Counted from the first letter of the stretch, positions 1 through 8,030 are shown. The stretch is DNA of 64,000 nt from CAWDMW01 sp963803575 (GCA_963803575.1 CAWDMW010000002.1:248001-312000); one strand, 5' to 3'. Notes: generated by a model from the sequence alone, not told the origin. Made by a program: numbers and translations.

Positions 1-119
1 GCACGCACGCTATTATTTCCACACGGACAGCATTTATATCAAATGCAAGAAAAACTTGTAATATGGTTTTAAATTTAATATATTAGGCACTCGCTGTGGT
101 ATTAACAACACGGAAATAT

Positions 120-884
120 ATGAAATATTTGCACCTTAAAGGGGCGGCGTTTGTTGCTCTGGTGGGTCTTTATAGTATTGTAGAAGGCATCAGCTCATCT
201 ACCGCTTCCACCCCTATCCCTGACTATTCGCATTACGCTTTTATCGCAGATAAACAACCCGTACGTGTGCCAACCAGCGATGTGGTGCCGCTACCGGTTT
301 GTCGCTTCCAGTATGTTAATTTGTCACCAGATGACGCCTACCCTATTCCGCACTGGGTGTATGCCTTGCCGCCGGAAGCAGATAAAGCACTCGTGCTGGC
401 CATCGCGAAGAACGAATCCCGCTTCCAAATCAATGCACGTTCACATCGTGGCGCTGTCGGGCTGATGCAACTCATGCCGCGTACCGCCAACTATATGCTG
501 CAAAAACATGGCCGTGAAGGTGTACACTTAGCCAGCCTGACATCGAGCGTGTCAACAGTTACGCACACACCTCAAACGCCGTTTGACTTTGACGATCCCT
601 ACACTAGCCTCGCTGTCGGGCATCGCTATATTGAGCATTTGCAAAACAAGCAGTTTATCGGAGACAATCTGGTCTATACGCTTGCGGCTTACAATGCTGG
701 CCCCGCGAAATTGCGAACATGGCAGCGTCGCTTTGGCAAGATCAGCGAAAAACGCTTTATCGCCCGTATCCCATACCGTGAAACACGGCATTATGTACGC
801 AAAGTGCTAAAAGATTACGCGCGTTATCGCACACTAGTACCAGACATGCAAGACACTGTATGGATCGAAGGAGAGCAATGCTAA
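120..884 (+). CDS. Lytic transglycosylase, SLT domain
   Basis: Predicted exported murein lytic transglycosylase that cleaves the glycan backbone of peptidoglycan in the periplasm. Seen: an N-terminal hydrophobic segment (about residues 6-24 from this ATG) fits a signal peptide or anchor. An SLT fold follows, with the catalytic-Glu motif AKNESRF (Glu about residue 99), the GLMQLMP motif and the AAYNAGP motif near the C-terminus. The ORF can start at a GTG at 96, but the ATG at 120 puts the hydrophobic segment at the N-terminus. The rnhB start overlaps its stop, so the two are probably co-transcribed. The SLT assignment is firm; the exact subfamily and substrate preference are not resolved. Confidence 0.88.
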   Translation: MKYLHLKGAAFVALVGLYSIVEGISSSTASTPIPDYSHYAFIADKQPVRVPTSDVVPLPVCRFQYVNLSPDDAYPIPHWVYALPPEADKALVLAIAKNESRFQINARSHRGAVGLMQLMPRTANYMLQKHGREGVHLASLTSSVSTVTHTPQTPFDFDDPYTSLAVGHRYIEHLQNKQFIGDNLVYTLAAYNAGPAKLRTWQRRFGKISEKRFIARIPYRETRHYVRKVLKDYARYRTLVPDMQDTVWIEGEQC

Positions 885-1507
885 ACAACCTGCCACTCGC
901 ATCATCCGCCCGCTCGCCACACTTCATGTATGAGTCGGCACTATCAGGTATTGTATGTGGTATTGATGAAGCAGGGCGTGGAGCGCTTGCCGGAGATGTG
1001 TATGCGGCTGCCGTTATCTTAAACCCGCTTTCCATCCCCGATGGATTGAATGACTCCAAACTATTATCATCCTCTGTGCGCGAACGCCTCTATGGCGCCA
1101 TTATGACACAAGCAAAAGTAGGAGTTGGCATTGCCACGGTTGCAGAGATTGACCAATATAACATATTAGGTGCTTCCATGATTGCTATGCAGCGTGCGTA
1201 CTATCAGCTACCATGCATCCCTAACTATGCATTAATTGACGGCAACCGCGCACCTGACCTCGAATGCATCACGCACACGCTGGTTAAAGGCGATACGATA
1301 AGCCTGTCTATTGCCGCTGCCTCTATTGTTGCCAAGGTTGAACGTGACCATGCCATGCACAAGCTTGCAGAAGCATATCCGTTGTACGGATTTTCCCGCC
1401 ACGCAGGTTACGGCACGAAGATGCATAGAGAAGCACTTGCATTATATGGCGCAACCCCGTATCACCGCTCTAGTTTTAAACCCGTAAAGAAAGTAATGGC
1501 ATCATGA
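878..1507 (+). CDS. rnhB: Ribonuclease HII
   Basis: Cytoplasmic endonuclease that removes ribonucleotides and RNA primers from RNA-DNA hybrids. The signature GIDEAGRGALAGDV, with the first metal-binding Asp-Glu pair, lies near the N-terminus, and the later SIAAASIVAKVERD and GYGTKMH segments match the family. Length is about 209 residues, normal for RNase HII. I start at 878 rather than the upstream ATG at 860 because AAGGAG at 868-873 is correctly spaced for 878. This start overlaps the stop of the transglycosylase gene (ATGCTAA), and the stop overlaps the next gene in an ATGA, so translational coupling is likely. Confidence 0.95.
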   Translation: MLNNLPLASSARSPHFMYESALSGIVCGIDEAGRGALAGDVYAAAVILNPLSIPDGLNDSKLLSSSVRERLYGAIMTQAKVGVGIATVAEIDQYNILGASMIAMQRAYYQLPCIPNYALIDGNRAPDLECITHTLVKGDTISLSIAAASIVAKVERDHAMHKLAEAYPLYGFSRHAGYGTKMHREALALYGATPYHRSSFKPVKKVMAS

Positions 1508-1881
1508 CTACCGTAATGACAGAACAACAGGAAGCTCGCTACCGTGGAGCGAATCATCGCCGTCCGAAGGGCTATCGTCCTTCCTTATTTCCAACTCCTA
1601 TCAGCCAGAGCCTTGCTACACCACTGCAGAAAATCCTGCGCCGAAGAGGGTTCGATCATACCGCTATTTTGCATTACTGGCGTGAGGCAACGGGCGATCT
1701 GTCTGTTTATTGCTCACCTGTGCAGCTAAAAACCACCAAGACCGGACGATACACACAGCTAGTGGTGAAAGTCCATCCGGCTTACAGCATCATTATCGAG
1801 CATCAAAAAGACATCATCATGCAACGTCTAACACACTATATCGGTTATCGTCCTGCGGAGCGTATTGTTTTAGTACAATAG
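1504..1881 (+). CDS. DUF721 / DciA-like protein
   Basis: A 125-residue protein of the DUF721 type. DciA, in this family, is known to help load the replicative helicase DnaB in bacteria without DnaC. Seen: an N-terminal basic stretch, then a compact region with PLQKILRRRGF, a YWREATGDL segment (the typical W..vvG..l.. pattern) and a beta-rich half with LVVKVHPAY. The start overlaps the rnhB stop (ATGA); a second in-frame ATG lies 12 bases downstream. Placement after an RNase H gene fits a replication-related operon, but the helicase-loading role is inferred from family only. Confidence 0.72.
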   Translation: MTTVMTEQQEARYRGANHRRPKGYRPSLFPTPISQSLATPLQKILRRRGFDHTAILHYWREATGDLSVYCSPVQLKTTKTGRYTQLVVKVHPAYSIIIEHQKDIIMQRLTHYIGYRPAERIVLVQ

Positions 1882-1956
1882 CATAACTTCACTAAAACGT
1901 CATACTTTGTACATGTAAATTCTCTATACTAGTCTTCTATTATAGGAGATACCATT

Positions 1957-2313
1957 ATGACCGATGACAACAACACACCTGAAGGCATTACACCTGTAGC
2001 CTCGACACTTGCAGCAGCAGGAAAGGATTTTGGCGAGCATTACGGTACAGCCGAGCTTGCAGCCCAACGTGGCTCAGAAATAGGGCAGATACTTGCCCAG
2101 GAAGCGCAGGAAAGACGCGATGTACTAGCAAAGGATCCTGTAGCTGCGGAAGGCTTGCCGTCAGCAACTGCTGCACTTGCAGAAGCTGGCCATAGTGCAG
2201 GTAAGGACTATGGAACGGCAGAACGTGCAACGGGTCAGGGAAAACAATGGACAGAGATGATAAGCGAGCAAAATACTGAGAAAGCTGCATTAGTGGGTGC
2301 CACGCGTATCTAA
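1957..2313 (+). CDS. Small hypothetical protein with duplicated 56-residue unit
   Basis: Unrecognised 118-residue, Ala/Glu-rich soluble protein with no signal peptide or membrane segment. A good Shine-Dalgarno (TAGGAGATACC) precedes the ATG. The sequence contains an internal duplication: residues 18-39 (around KDFGEHYGTAEL) repeat at 74-95 (around KDYGTAER) with a 56-residue offset, so almost the whole protein is two copies of one unit. Predicted helix-rich. Upstream lies CTATACT, a possible -10. Function unknown; the clean RBS and in-frame repeat make it a real gene. Confidence 0.7.
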   Translation: MTDDNNTPEGITPVASTLAAAGKDFGEHYGTAELAAQRGSEIGQILAQEAQERRDVLAKDPVAAEGLPSATAALAEAGHSAGKDYGTAERATGQGKQWTEMISEQNTEKAALVGATRI

Positions 2314-2347
2314 TCCGCTTCCTCATTACGTGTTAACATTAAATATA

Positions 2348-2356
2348 TGTTATACT
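2348..2356 (+). promoter_or_regulatory. Putative extended -10 promoter (TGTTATACT)
   Basis: TG-N-TATACT sits about 20 bases before the pseudopilin ATG in a very AT-rich intergenic stretch. The same nonamer occurs upstream of the gene ending at 45478 (minus strand), and a one-base variant upstream of the gene at 57163. No convincing -35 is visible, as expected for an extended -10 promoter. Inference only. Confidence 0.4.
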
Positions 2357-2376
2357 ATTATAAGTATAATAAGGTA

Positions 2377-3147
2377 ATGAATAAGGGTTTTTCTTTAGTT
2401 GAATTAAGTATCGTTCTCGTCATTCTAGGTCTGCTGACAGGTGGAGTACTAACCGGCAAGCAGCTGATTGAAGCGGCTGAACTCCGTGCAGCATCCGCCG
2501 AAATTGACGAATATCGTAGCGCTGTCATGGCCTTTCGCTCAAAATATTTTGCCATTCCGGGCGACATGAGAAATGCAACCGCGTTTTGGGGAGAACACGC
2601 AAGCTGTGGCGGCAACAACCTGACAGACATACGGCCACTCACCTGCAATGGTGACGGAGATGGTGTGCTGCGCGTGATTACCACAGATCATGGCACTGCA
2701 GGTGATATATTCCTGTTTTGGCAACATTTATCCTACGCTGAGATGGTTTCCGGATCATTTACCGGTGTGTCTGGAACCGATGGCGCTACCAGCGCACTAC
2801 CTGGTACAAATGTACCTGAATCACGTTATGGCAGCGGAGTATGGGGTGTTGATGACAGACCAGGCAGCGATAATTACAATTTTGCCCCTACAAATATATT
2901 GGAATTGGGAGCAAATGTACCGGGGGGAGATGCAGATGGTCCACTATTAACGCCTGCGGATGCGTATCAGATTGACAAGAAAATAGATGATGGGTTGCCT
3001 GCAAAAGGTCGAGTGCTGGCGAAATACTGGAACAATCAGTGTGGTGCTGCTGATGACGGCACACATGCGCCTGATGATCTTGAAGCGCATTACCGCGTAG
3101 AGGACCCAACCATACAATGCTCACTGGTGATACGTGGCATGATGTAG
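2377..3147 (+). CDS. Type IV pilin-like / pseudopilin protein
   Basis: Prepilin-type protein. From ATG 2377 (AAGG just upstream) the N-terminus is MNKGFSLVELSIVLVILG, a class III signal with the cleavage site between Gly and Phe and Glu at +5 of the mature protein, followed by a hydrophobic assembly helix. The roughly 230-residue globular part contains the FRSKYFAIPGDM segment, which recurs in a second pilin-like gene at 25983, so the two are paralogues. No pilus or type II secretion gene is nearby. It probably depends on a prepilin peptidase encoded elsewhere. Whether it is a structural pilin, minor pilin or secreted surface protein cannot be told from sequence. Confidence 0.78.
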   Translation: MNKGFSLVELSIVLVILGLLTGGVLTGKQLIEAAELRAASAEIDEYRSAVMAFRSKYFAIPGDMRNATAFWGEHASCGGNNLTDIRPLTCNGDGDGVLRVITTDHGTAGDIFLFWQHLSYAEMVSGSFTGVSGTDGATSALPGTNVPESRYGSGVWGVDDRPGSDNYNFAPTNILELGANVPGGDADGPLLTPADAYQIDKKIDDGLPAKGRVLAKYWNNQCGAADDGTHAPDDLEAHYRVEDPTIQCSLVIRGMM

Positions 3148-3219
3148 GGCATGTTAACACACGCCTTGCTTTTTGACGCAGCTAAGTAGATAATACCATC
3201 TGCTTTTTCATCAACACAG

Positions 3220-4419
3220 GTGTTTTGTTTGTCTGCGCACAACTCCCCTCTTCTTCCGGTTTACCGCCGCTGCGACATTACCATGGTACGCGGTGAGGGC
3301 GTGTATCTGTATGATGATACTGGTAAAGCCTATCTTGATGCGGCGTCAGGTATTGCCACAAACGTACTGGGGCATCAACACCCAGCGATGCAACGCGCAC
3401 TACACACACAAGCAGATCAGTTATGGCACTGCTCTAACCTGTTTCATAATCAACCTTTACAGCAATTCTCACGTAGCCTGACACAAGCCTGCTTTGCCGA
3501 TCAGGCGTTCTTCTGCTCATCCGGCACCGAAGCCGTGGAATGCGCCATCAAAACCATCCGCCGCTACCACTACACGCAAGGGCAACCACAACGCCACCAC
3601 ATCCTCACTGCACAAGGTGCTTTTCATGGCCGTACTACGGGCGCACTGGCAGCCTGTAGCAATGAAGCAAGCAAGCAAGGCTTCGCGCCCCTAATGTCAG
3701 GGTTTCACCCCGTAGCATTCCATGATATTGATGCTATGCGAAACGCTATCACCGCAGATACAGCAGCCATCATGTTGGAAACCATACAAGGTGAAGGCGG
3801 TGTGCGTGTGCATGACGCTGCATATCTTCAGGCAATACGCCAATTATGTGATGAGCATGGGCTATTGCTGTTTCTGGATGAAATTCAATGTGGTTACGGG
3901 CGCACCGGCCAGCTTTTCGCGTTTGAAGAAGCCGACATCACGCCAGATATCGTAACGGTAGCCAAAGGAATAGGCGGCGGCTTTCCTTTGGCCGCTATGT
4001 TAGTCACAAAACGTGCCGGCCAGGGCATGACGCAAGGCACGCATGGCTCCACCTATGGCAGTAATCCACTCGCCTGCGCCGTTGGGCAAGCAGTACTGGA
4101 TACCTTGCTGGAACCGTCTTTCTTTCCTCATGTTCAGGCTATGGGAACCGCATTAATGCAAATGCTGGAATCCCTCGCCACCGATTACCCCCACATTATC
4201 CAGCAGGTGCGCGGACGTGGCCTCATGTTAGGGTTGGCACTGGAAGACCATATAGATAAGCATGCGCTTAGTGCCGCATTGCGTGAAGCGGGGTTACTGG
4301 TAGCACCCGCTGTCAGCCACGTTATTCGTGTGCTTCCTCCATTGATTATCCAGCCTGAACATATTACACTGATGGACGTGTGCCTAAGACAGGTATGCAA
4401 AGAGATAGGACACGGGTAA
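3220..4419 (+). CDS. argD: Acetylornithine / succinyldiaminopimelate aminotransferase
   Basis: PLP-dependent class III aminotransferase that converts N-acetylglutamate semialdehyde to N-acetylornithine in arginine biosynthesis (related enzymes also serve lysine synthesis). Seen: SSGTEA (about 100-105) for cofactor phosphate binding, FLDEIQCGYGR with the ring-stacking Asp at about 220, and the Schiff-base Lys at about 249 in VTVAKGIGGGFP. About 399 residues, normal length. The reading frame offers GTG at 3220 and TTG at 3229; the CAGG at 3217-3220 is better spaced for TTG, so the true start may be 3229. argF follows after two bases, supporting an arginine operon. Confidence 0.94.
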   Translation: MFCLSAHNSPLLPVYRRCDITMVRGEGVYLYDDTGKAYLDAASGIATNVLGHQHPAMQRALHTQADQLWHCSNLFHNQPLQQFSRSLTQACFADQAFFCSSGTEAVECAIKTIRRYHYTQGQPQRHHILTAQGAFHGRTTGALAACSNEASKQGFAPLMSGFHPVAFHDIDAMRNAITADTAAIMLETIQGEGGVRVHDAAYLQAIRQLCDEHGLLLFLDEIQCGYGRTGQLFAFEEADITPDIVTVAKGIGGGFPLAAMLVTKRAGQGMTQGTHGSTYGSNPLACAVGQAVLDTLLEPSFFPHVQAMGTALMQMLESLATDYPHIIQQVRGRGLMLGLALEDHIDKHALSAALREAGLLVAPAVSHVIRVLPPLIIQPEHITLMDVCLRQVCKEIGHG

Positions 4420-4421
4420 AC

Positions 4422-5327
4422 ATGGTACGACATTTCCTCGATCTACGCGATATTGACAAAGCATCGCTTGACAGCATCCTCACACTGGCAGCCCAACTGA
4501 AAGCCACTCGCGGCACGCACGCGCAACATCTGGCTGGCACATCGCTGGGTATGATCTTTGAAAAACATTCCACCCGTACGCGTGTATCATTTGAAGTAGG
4601 CATGAAAGAGCTAGGTGGGCATCCGCTGGTGCTTTCCTCCTCGGATCTGCAACTGGGGCGCGGAGAAACCATTGCCGACACGGCGCGTGTGCTCTCGCGT
4701 TACGTACATAGCATCATGATGCGCTCCACCCATCATGAGCGACTGGTAGAATTAGCACATTACGCGAATATTCCAGTCATTAACGGGCTGACAGACTTGT
4801 CACACCCGTGCCAGATTATGGCTGACATGCTGACACTGCTAGAGCGCACAGGCACACTTACAGGCATAAAAGCCGTTTGGGCTGGAGACGGCAATAATGT
4901 ACTAAATTCGTGGATTAGTGCCGCCGCCATATGGCAATTCTCGCTGCATATTGCCTGCCCGCAAGGCTTTGAACCAGACAGCACGTACATTGAATGGGCG
5001 CGAACCAAAAATGCAGACATTACATTTCATGCTTCACTGGAAAATGCTGTTGCTGGTTCAAACGTGGTCGTCACAGATACATGGGTGTCTATGGGACACG
5101 AAAACAGTGAAACACGCAGGCAGAAACTCACCCCCTATCAGGTGAATGACGCCATCATGAAACGCGCCGCATCTGACGCGGTATTTTTGCACTGTTTACC
5201 CGCCCATCGCGGTGAAGAAGTAGCGGCCAGCGTCATTGACGGCGCACAATCCGCCGTATGGGACGAAGCCGAAAATCGCCTGCATGTGCAAAAAGCCATA
5301 CTATGCTGGTGTTTAGAGGTTATCTAA
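4422..5327 (+). CDS. argF: Ornithine carbamoyltransferase
   Basis: Transfers the carbamoyl group to ornithine to make citrulline, the sixth step of arginine synthesis; cytoplasmic homotrimer in the family. Seen from ATG 4422: carbamoyl-phosphate site STRTR at 50-54, HPCQ at 128-131, ornithine-binding VSMGHE region, and HCLPAHRGEE from 257. Length 301 residues is normal. An upstream in-frame GTG at 4380 lies inside argD; the ATG two bases after the argD stop is preferred because the protein then begins at the family N-terminus (FLDLRDI). Downstream lies the first copy of the paired-hairpin repeat. Confidence 0.95.
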   Translation: MVRHFLDLRDIDKASLDSILTLAAQLKATRGTHAQHLAGTSLGMIFEKHSTRTRVSFEVGMKELGGHPLVLSSSDLQLGRGETIADTARVLSRYVHSIMMRSTHHERLVELAHYANIPVINGLTDLSHPCQIMADMLTLLERTGTLTGIKAVWAGDGNNVLNSWISAAAIWQFSLHIACPQGFEPDSTYIEWARTKNADITFHASLENAVAGSNVVVTDTWVSMGHENSETRRQKLTPYQVNDAIMKRAASDAVFLHCLPAHRGEEVAASVIDGAQSAVWDEAENRLHVQKAILCWCLEVI

Positions 5328-5378
5328 CAACGATAAACCCTTTGCCATCACCGTCATTTCTGCTATGGCTGATGCATA

Positions 5379-5517
5379 TATAGTGCTTTTTATTTTTATT
5401 TACGCATTTTATGCGTTTTTGAAAATGAAAATAAGCACTATAATCTTTTAACCTATAGCATTTTTTTCATTTTTCATTGATCAGCAACACTGATCTATGA
5501 AAAATGAAAATGCTATA
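5379..5517 (+). repeat. Paired-hairpin repeat, copy 1
   Basis: Two abutting imperfect palindromes of 64 bases each (5379-5442 and 5454-5517) separated by 11 bases. Unit A begins TATAGTGCTT and ends AAGCACTATA, with an inner ACGCAT-TTT-ATGCGT hairpin. Unit B begins TATAGCATTTT and ends AAATGCTATA, with an inner GATCAG/CTGATC stem. Both units therefore have TATAG...CTATA ends. The copy lies between the argF stop and the TerB-like gene, ending 23 bases before that gene's ATG. Confidence 0.93.
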
Positions 5518-5540
5518 ATCAGATGATAAGGATACCCTAT

Positions 5541-6026
5541 ATGACCCAAGCAACCGATAGCTACGTTGCCATGTTTCGTGCCATGATCGCGCTTGCATGG
5601 GTGGATCATGAGCTGGAAGCCGAAGAGCAGGAAAGCTTGCGGCATTATATTTCCGGCAATGTGCGATTAAGCGACCAGCAAAAACAGACCTTACTGGCAT
5701 CAGTAAACCGGAAAACATCGCTGTGCGACAGCTGGGGTGAAATCACCAATCCGCGTGATCGCGCGCATTTAATTAATCTTGCAAGCACTCTGTTTCATGA
5801 AGATCATTGCTTTGAACCAGAAGAACGACGCGTTTTTGAACGTATCAGCAATTTGCATGACAACACACTGGACGCAGAATCATTACGCACTGAACTGCAA
5901 AGCATGGCCAAAGCCAGCCGCGAACGCCTGAAAGCAGAAGATGAAGCCTACATGCAATCCCTCAGTGTTCCGGCACGCATTCTCACTTACCTTGATTTAA
6001 CGCAGGAATATCCAGAAATGGTATAG
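5541..6026 (+). CDS. TerB-like (tellurite-resistance-type) domain protein
   Basis: A 161-residue all-helical cytoplasmic protein resembling the TerB/DUF533-like family, whose members carry acidic helical repeats and are linked to envelope stress or metal sensing. Seen: an N-terminal ALAWVDHELEAEE segment and a second LFHEDHCFEPEERRVFE segment with the same D/E-rich pattern, typical of TerB internal symmetry. Start at 5541 is chosen over 5523 because AAGGA at 5528-5532 is well spaced. The gene is bracketed by repeat copies 1 and 2. The family call is by motif pattern; the biochemical role is unknown. Confidence 0.62.
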   Translation: MTQATDSYVAMFRAMIALAWVDHELEAEEQESLRHYISGNVRLSDQQKQTLLASVNRKTSLCDSWGEITNPRDRAHLINLASTLFHEDHCFEPEERRVFERISNLHDNTLDAESLRTELQSMAKASRERLKAEDEAYMQSLSVPARILTYLDLTQEYPEMV

Positions 6027-6112
6027 CCACTGGACACCATTCGTGCGCCGGCTTACGCTTGACATGTGACTGGCGGCAGACCAAATAATATCTAATCTTC
6101 CACCAGTCTTTT

Positions 6113-6250
6113 TATAGTGCTTTTTATTTTTATTTACGCATTTTATGCGTTTTTGAAAATGAAAATAAGCACTATAATCTTTTAATATATAGCATTTTTT
6201 CATTTTTCATTGATCAGCGACGCTGATCAATGAAAAGTGAGAATGCTATA
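6113..6250 (+). repeat. Paired-hairpin repeat, copy 2
   Basis: Same architecture and orientation as copy 1: unit A at 6113-6176 is identical to copy 1 over all 64 bases. Unit B at 6188-6250 has diverged mainly near its loop (GATCAGCGACGCTGATC) but keeps a fully paired stem. It sits in the gap between the convergent TerB-like and DJ-1/PfpI genes. Confidence 0.93.
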
Positions 6251-6278
6251 AACGTTAGGGTAATAACCCTAGCAGGGT

Positions 6279-6992
6279 TTACGCCGCATCGCGCTTACGT
6301 GCGTCCAATGCTTTCAACATTTTATTGCACAACGCATCCAGTGATGCAGGGTTTTGTCCGGTAATAAACTGACCATCACGCACAACAAAGCTACCAAACG
6401 CTTTCCCATGCTGATAGTCAGCACCACGATCCTTCAGCTGGTCTTCCAATGAAAATGGCACCACCTCATCCAGTTCAATAGCCTGCTCTTCTTCGTTGCT
6501 AAAGGAATTAATCTGCTTACCCGCAATAATCGCACGGTTATCTTTGGGCAAACGCGCATTGAGCAACCCAGCCGCACCGTGACAGACCGAACTAATCAGC
6601 TTCCCATGCTCATATAGATGCACTAACACGTCAGACAACGCTTTCGAATTAGGCAAATCCCACATCGTGCCATGCCCGCCAGCAATAAAGAGGCCAGCAT
6701 AACGCTCGGCATTCACTTCATGCATGGCAAAACTTTGCTCTAATTGCTTCTTAGCCTGCGCATCCGCCATAAATCGGGACACAGACTCAGGCCATTCATT
6801 TTTGTCATCAGGTAAACTGGAGGGATCATAAGGGGGCAACCCTCCAAGCACAGAGGCAATATCTACCGTATAGCCTGCATCTTTAAAGGCATAATAGGGC
6901 GTAGTAAACTCTTCATAATGAAACCCGGTAGCACGTCCCGTGTCTCCCAGTGCATTATGCGAGGTAAGGACGATTAAAAGTGATGATGTCAT
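6279..6992 (-). CDS. DJ-1/PfpI superfamily protein (Hsp31-like)
   Basis: Class I glutamine-amidotransferase-fold protein of the DJ-1/PfpI superfamily, 237 residues. The nucleophilic elbow SSVCHGAAGL has the reactive Cys at 137 followed by His. The acidic partner lies in HYEEFTTPYYAF near residue 27, and GGHGTMWDLP (105-114) is characteristic of the Hsp31/glyoxalase III-like branch. Family members act as chaperones, deglycases or cofactor-free methylglyoxal-to-lactate enzymes; which applies here is not determined. GGAG lies 9 bases before the ATG. The gene stands alone between repeat copies 2 and 3, downstream of a terminator for the OB-fold gene. Confidence 0.88.
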   Translation of the reverse strand: MTSSLLIVLTSHNALGDTGRATGFHYEEFTTPYYAFKDAGYTVDIASVLGGLPPYDPSSLPDDKNEWPESVSRFMADAQAKKQLEQSFAMHEVNAERYAGLFIAGGHGTMWDLPNSKALSDVLVHLYEHGKLISSVCHGAAGLLNARLPKDNRAIIAGKQINSFSNEEEQAIELDEVVPFSLEDQLKDRGADYQHGKAFGSFVVRDGQFITGQNPASLDALCNKMLKALDARKRDAA

Positions 6993-7021
6993 AATAGACT
7001 CTCCAATAGATTCAGGGTGAT

Positions 7022-7062
7022 AAAAAAACGGGTAGCTACAACAGAACCATTGTAGCTACCCT
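7022..7062 (-). terminator. Rho-independent terminator of OB-fold gene
   Basis: On the minus strand a GGGTAGCTACA / TGTAGCTACCC stem with a short loop is followed by GTTTTTTT. It lies downstream of the OB-fold gene, beyond repeat copy 3, so that copy would be in the gene's 3' untranslated region. Confidence 0.85.
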
Positions 7063-7067
7063 TTATT

Positions 7068-7205
7068 TATAGTGCTTTTTATTTTTATTTACGCATTTTA
7101 TGCGTTTTTGAAAATAAAAATAAGCACTATAATCTTTTAACATATAGCATTTTTTCATTTTTTATAGATCAGCAATGCTGATAAATGAAAAGTGAAAATG
7201 CTATA
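7068..7205 (+). repeat. Paired-hairpin repeat, copy 3
   Basis: Third copy, same orientation: unit A 7068-7131 (one substitution relative to copies 1 and 2, in the AAAATGAAAAT arm) and unit B 7143-7205 (more diverged, inner stem GATCAGC/GCTGAT). It lies between the stop codon of the leftward OB-fold gene and that gene's terminator. Confidence 0.93.
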
Positions 7206-7235
7206 AACATGCCGTATCGGCACGTTATCGTGTCA

Positions 7236-8030
7236 TTACTTGTTAATGCGGCTGACTTTGTACGCTTTGATTTCTTCGCCCATACCGGCAATTTCATCAT
7301 CCATCATACCGTTGACTTTCACCGTATCTCCGACACGAACATTCACAGCAGCTTGTGTGTGTACGTCAATCGTTTCACCTGTATGATCTTCCAGTACAAA
7401 ACGCATCTTATCATCACTGACAGACGTCACTTTACCTTGAAGCATGACCTTACCTGTTTCAGGCAATTTGTCGATAGAGCCATACTCGCCACCATGCCAT
7501 TCTTTGCTCGAATCCATCATGTTCTTTGCACGTGTATTGACGGCATCACCTGCATCAGAAACAGACTGACCAACAGACTTCGCACCATCGCTGATCGCGT
7601 TACCCGCAGATGCAGCAGCACCTGTCACAGCGTTACCCGCACGGTTCATTGCGTTTCCGGCTTTATCAGAAACGTTACCACGCTTTGCATTCGCTTCATT
7701 TACCAGTTCTTTCGTCACATCCACGCTGACTGCTTCAATCTCTTTCGTCAGGCCAAGCATACCTGTGTCAACGACACCACGTACACTTACTGTGTCGCCT
7801 TTACGAACACTGAGTTTTTGCTTTGCTTCAACATCAATCGTTTTGCCAGACATGTCACGCAATGTGAATGCCTTATCACCATCAACAGAATCAACGGTTC
7901 CTTTCAGCATCACCGCACCACTTTTTGGAAGCGTGCTAATATTGGATTTCATGTAAGTATCTTCAGCCATAGCGTTAGCTGTCATTGCCATTACCGCCAA
8001 AGAGGCCAGCGCACTTGTATATTTTAACAT
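7236..8030 (-). CDS. Exported protein with two OB-fold (YgiW/BOF-type) domains
   Basis: A 264-residue protein with a clear signal peptide ending near ANAMA. Two OB-fold domains of the bacterial BOF/YgiW type follow: the first around KSGAVMLKGTVDSV...FTLRDMSGKTIDVE, the second around ETGKVMLQGKVTSV...FVLEDHTGETIDVH. They are joined by a roughly 55-residue Ala/Gly/Asn linker with repeated AGNA motifs, predicted helical. Single-domain relatives are small periplasmic stress proteins; the tandem arrangement is unusual. Tandem ATGs occur at 8033 and 8030; AAGGAG is better spaced for 8030. The gene's terminator lies beyond repeat copy 3. Ligand unknown. Confidence 0.75.
   Translation of the reverse strand: MLKYTSALASLAVMAMTANAMAEDTYMKSNISTLPKSGAVMLKGTVDSVDGDKAFTLRDMSGKTIDVEAKQKLSVRKGDTVSVRGVVDTGMLGLTKEIEAVSVDVTKELVNEANAKRGNVSDKAGNAMNRAGNAVTGAAASAGNAISDGAKSVGQSVSDAGDAVNTRAKNMMDSSKEWHGGEYGSIDKLPETGKVMLQGKVTSVSDDKMRFVLEDHTGETIDVHTQAAVNVRVGDTVKVNGMMDDEIAGMGEEIKAYKVSRINK

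Noticed and set aside
5379..7205. Integron attC sites
   Set aside because: The palindromes with a gene between them recall gene cassettes, but the ends are TATAG/CTATA without the RYYYAAC/GTTRRRY core, and there is no integrase.
7185..8027. 280-codon ORF on the plus strand opposite the OB-fold gene
   Set aside because: It lies antisense to the signal-peptide-bearing OB-fold gene, starts inside repeat copy 3, has Cys/His/Arg-rich random composition and no RBS.
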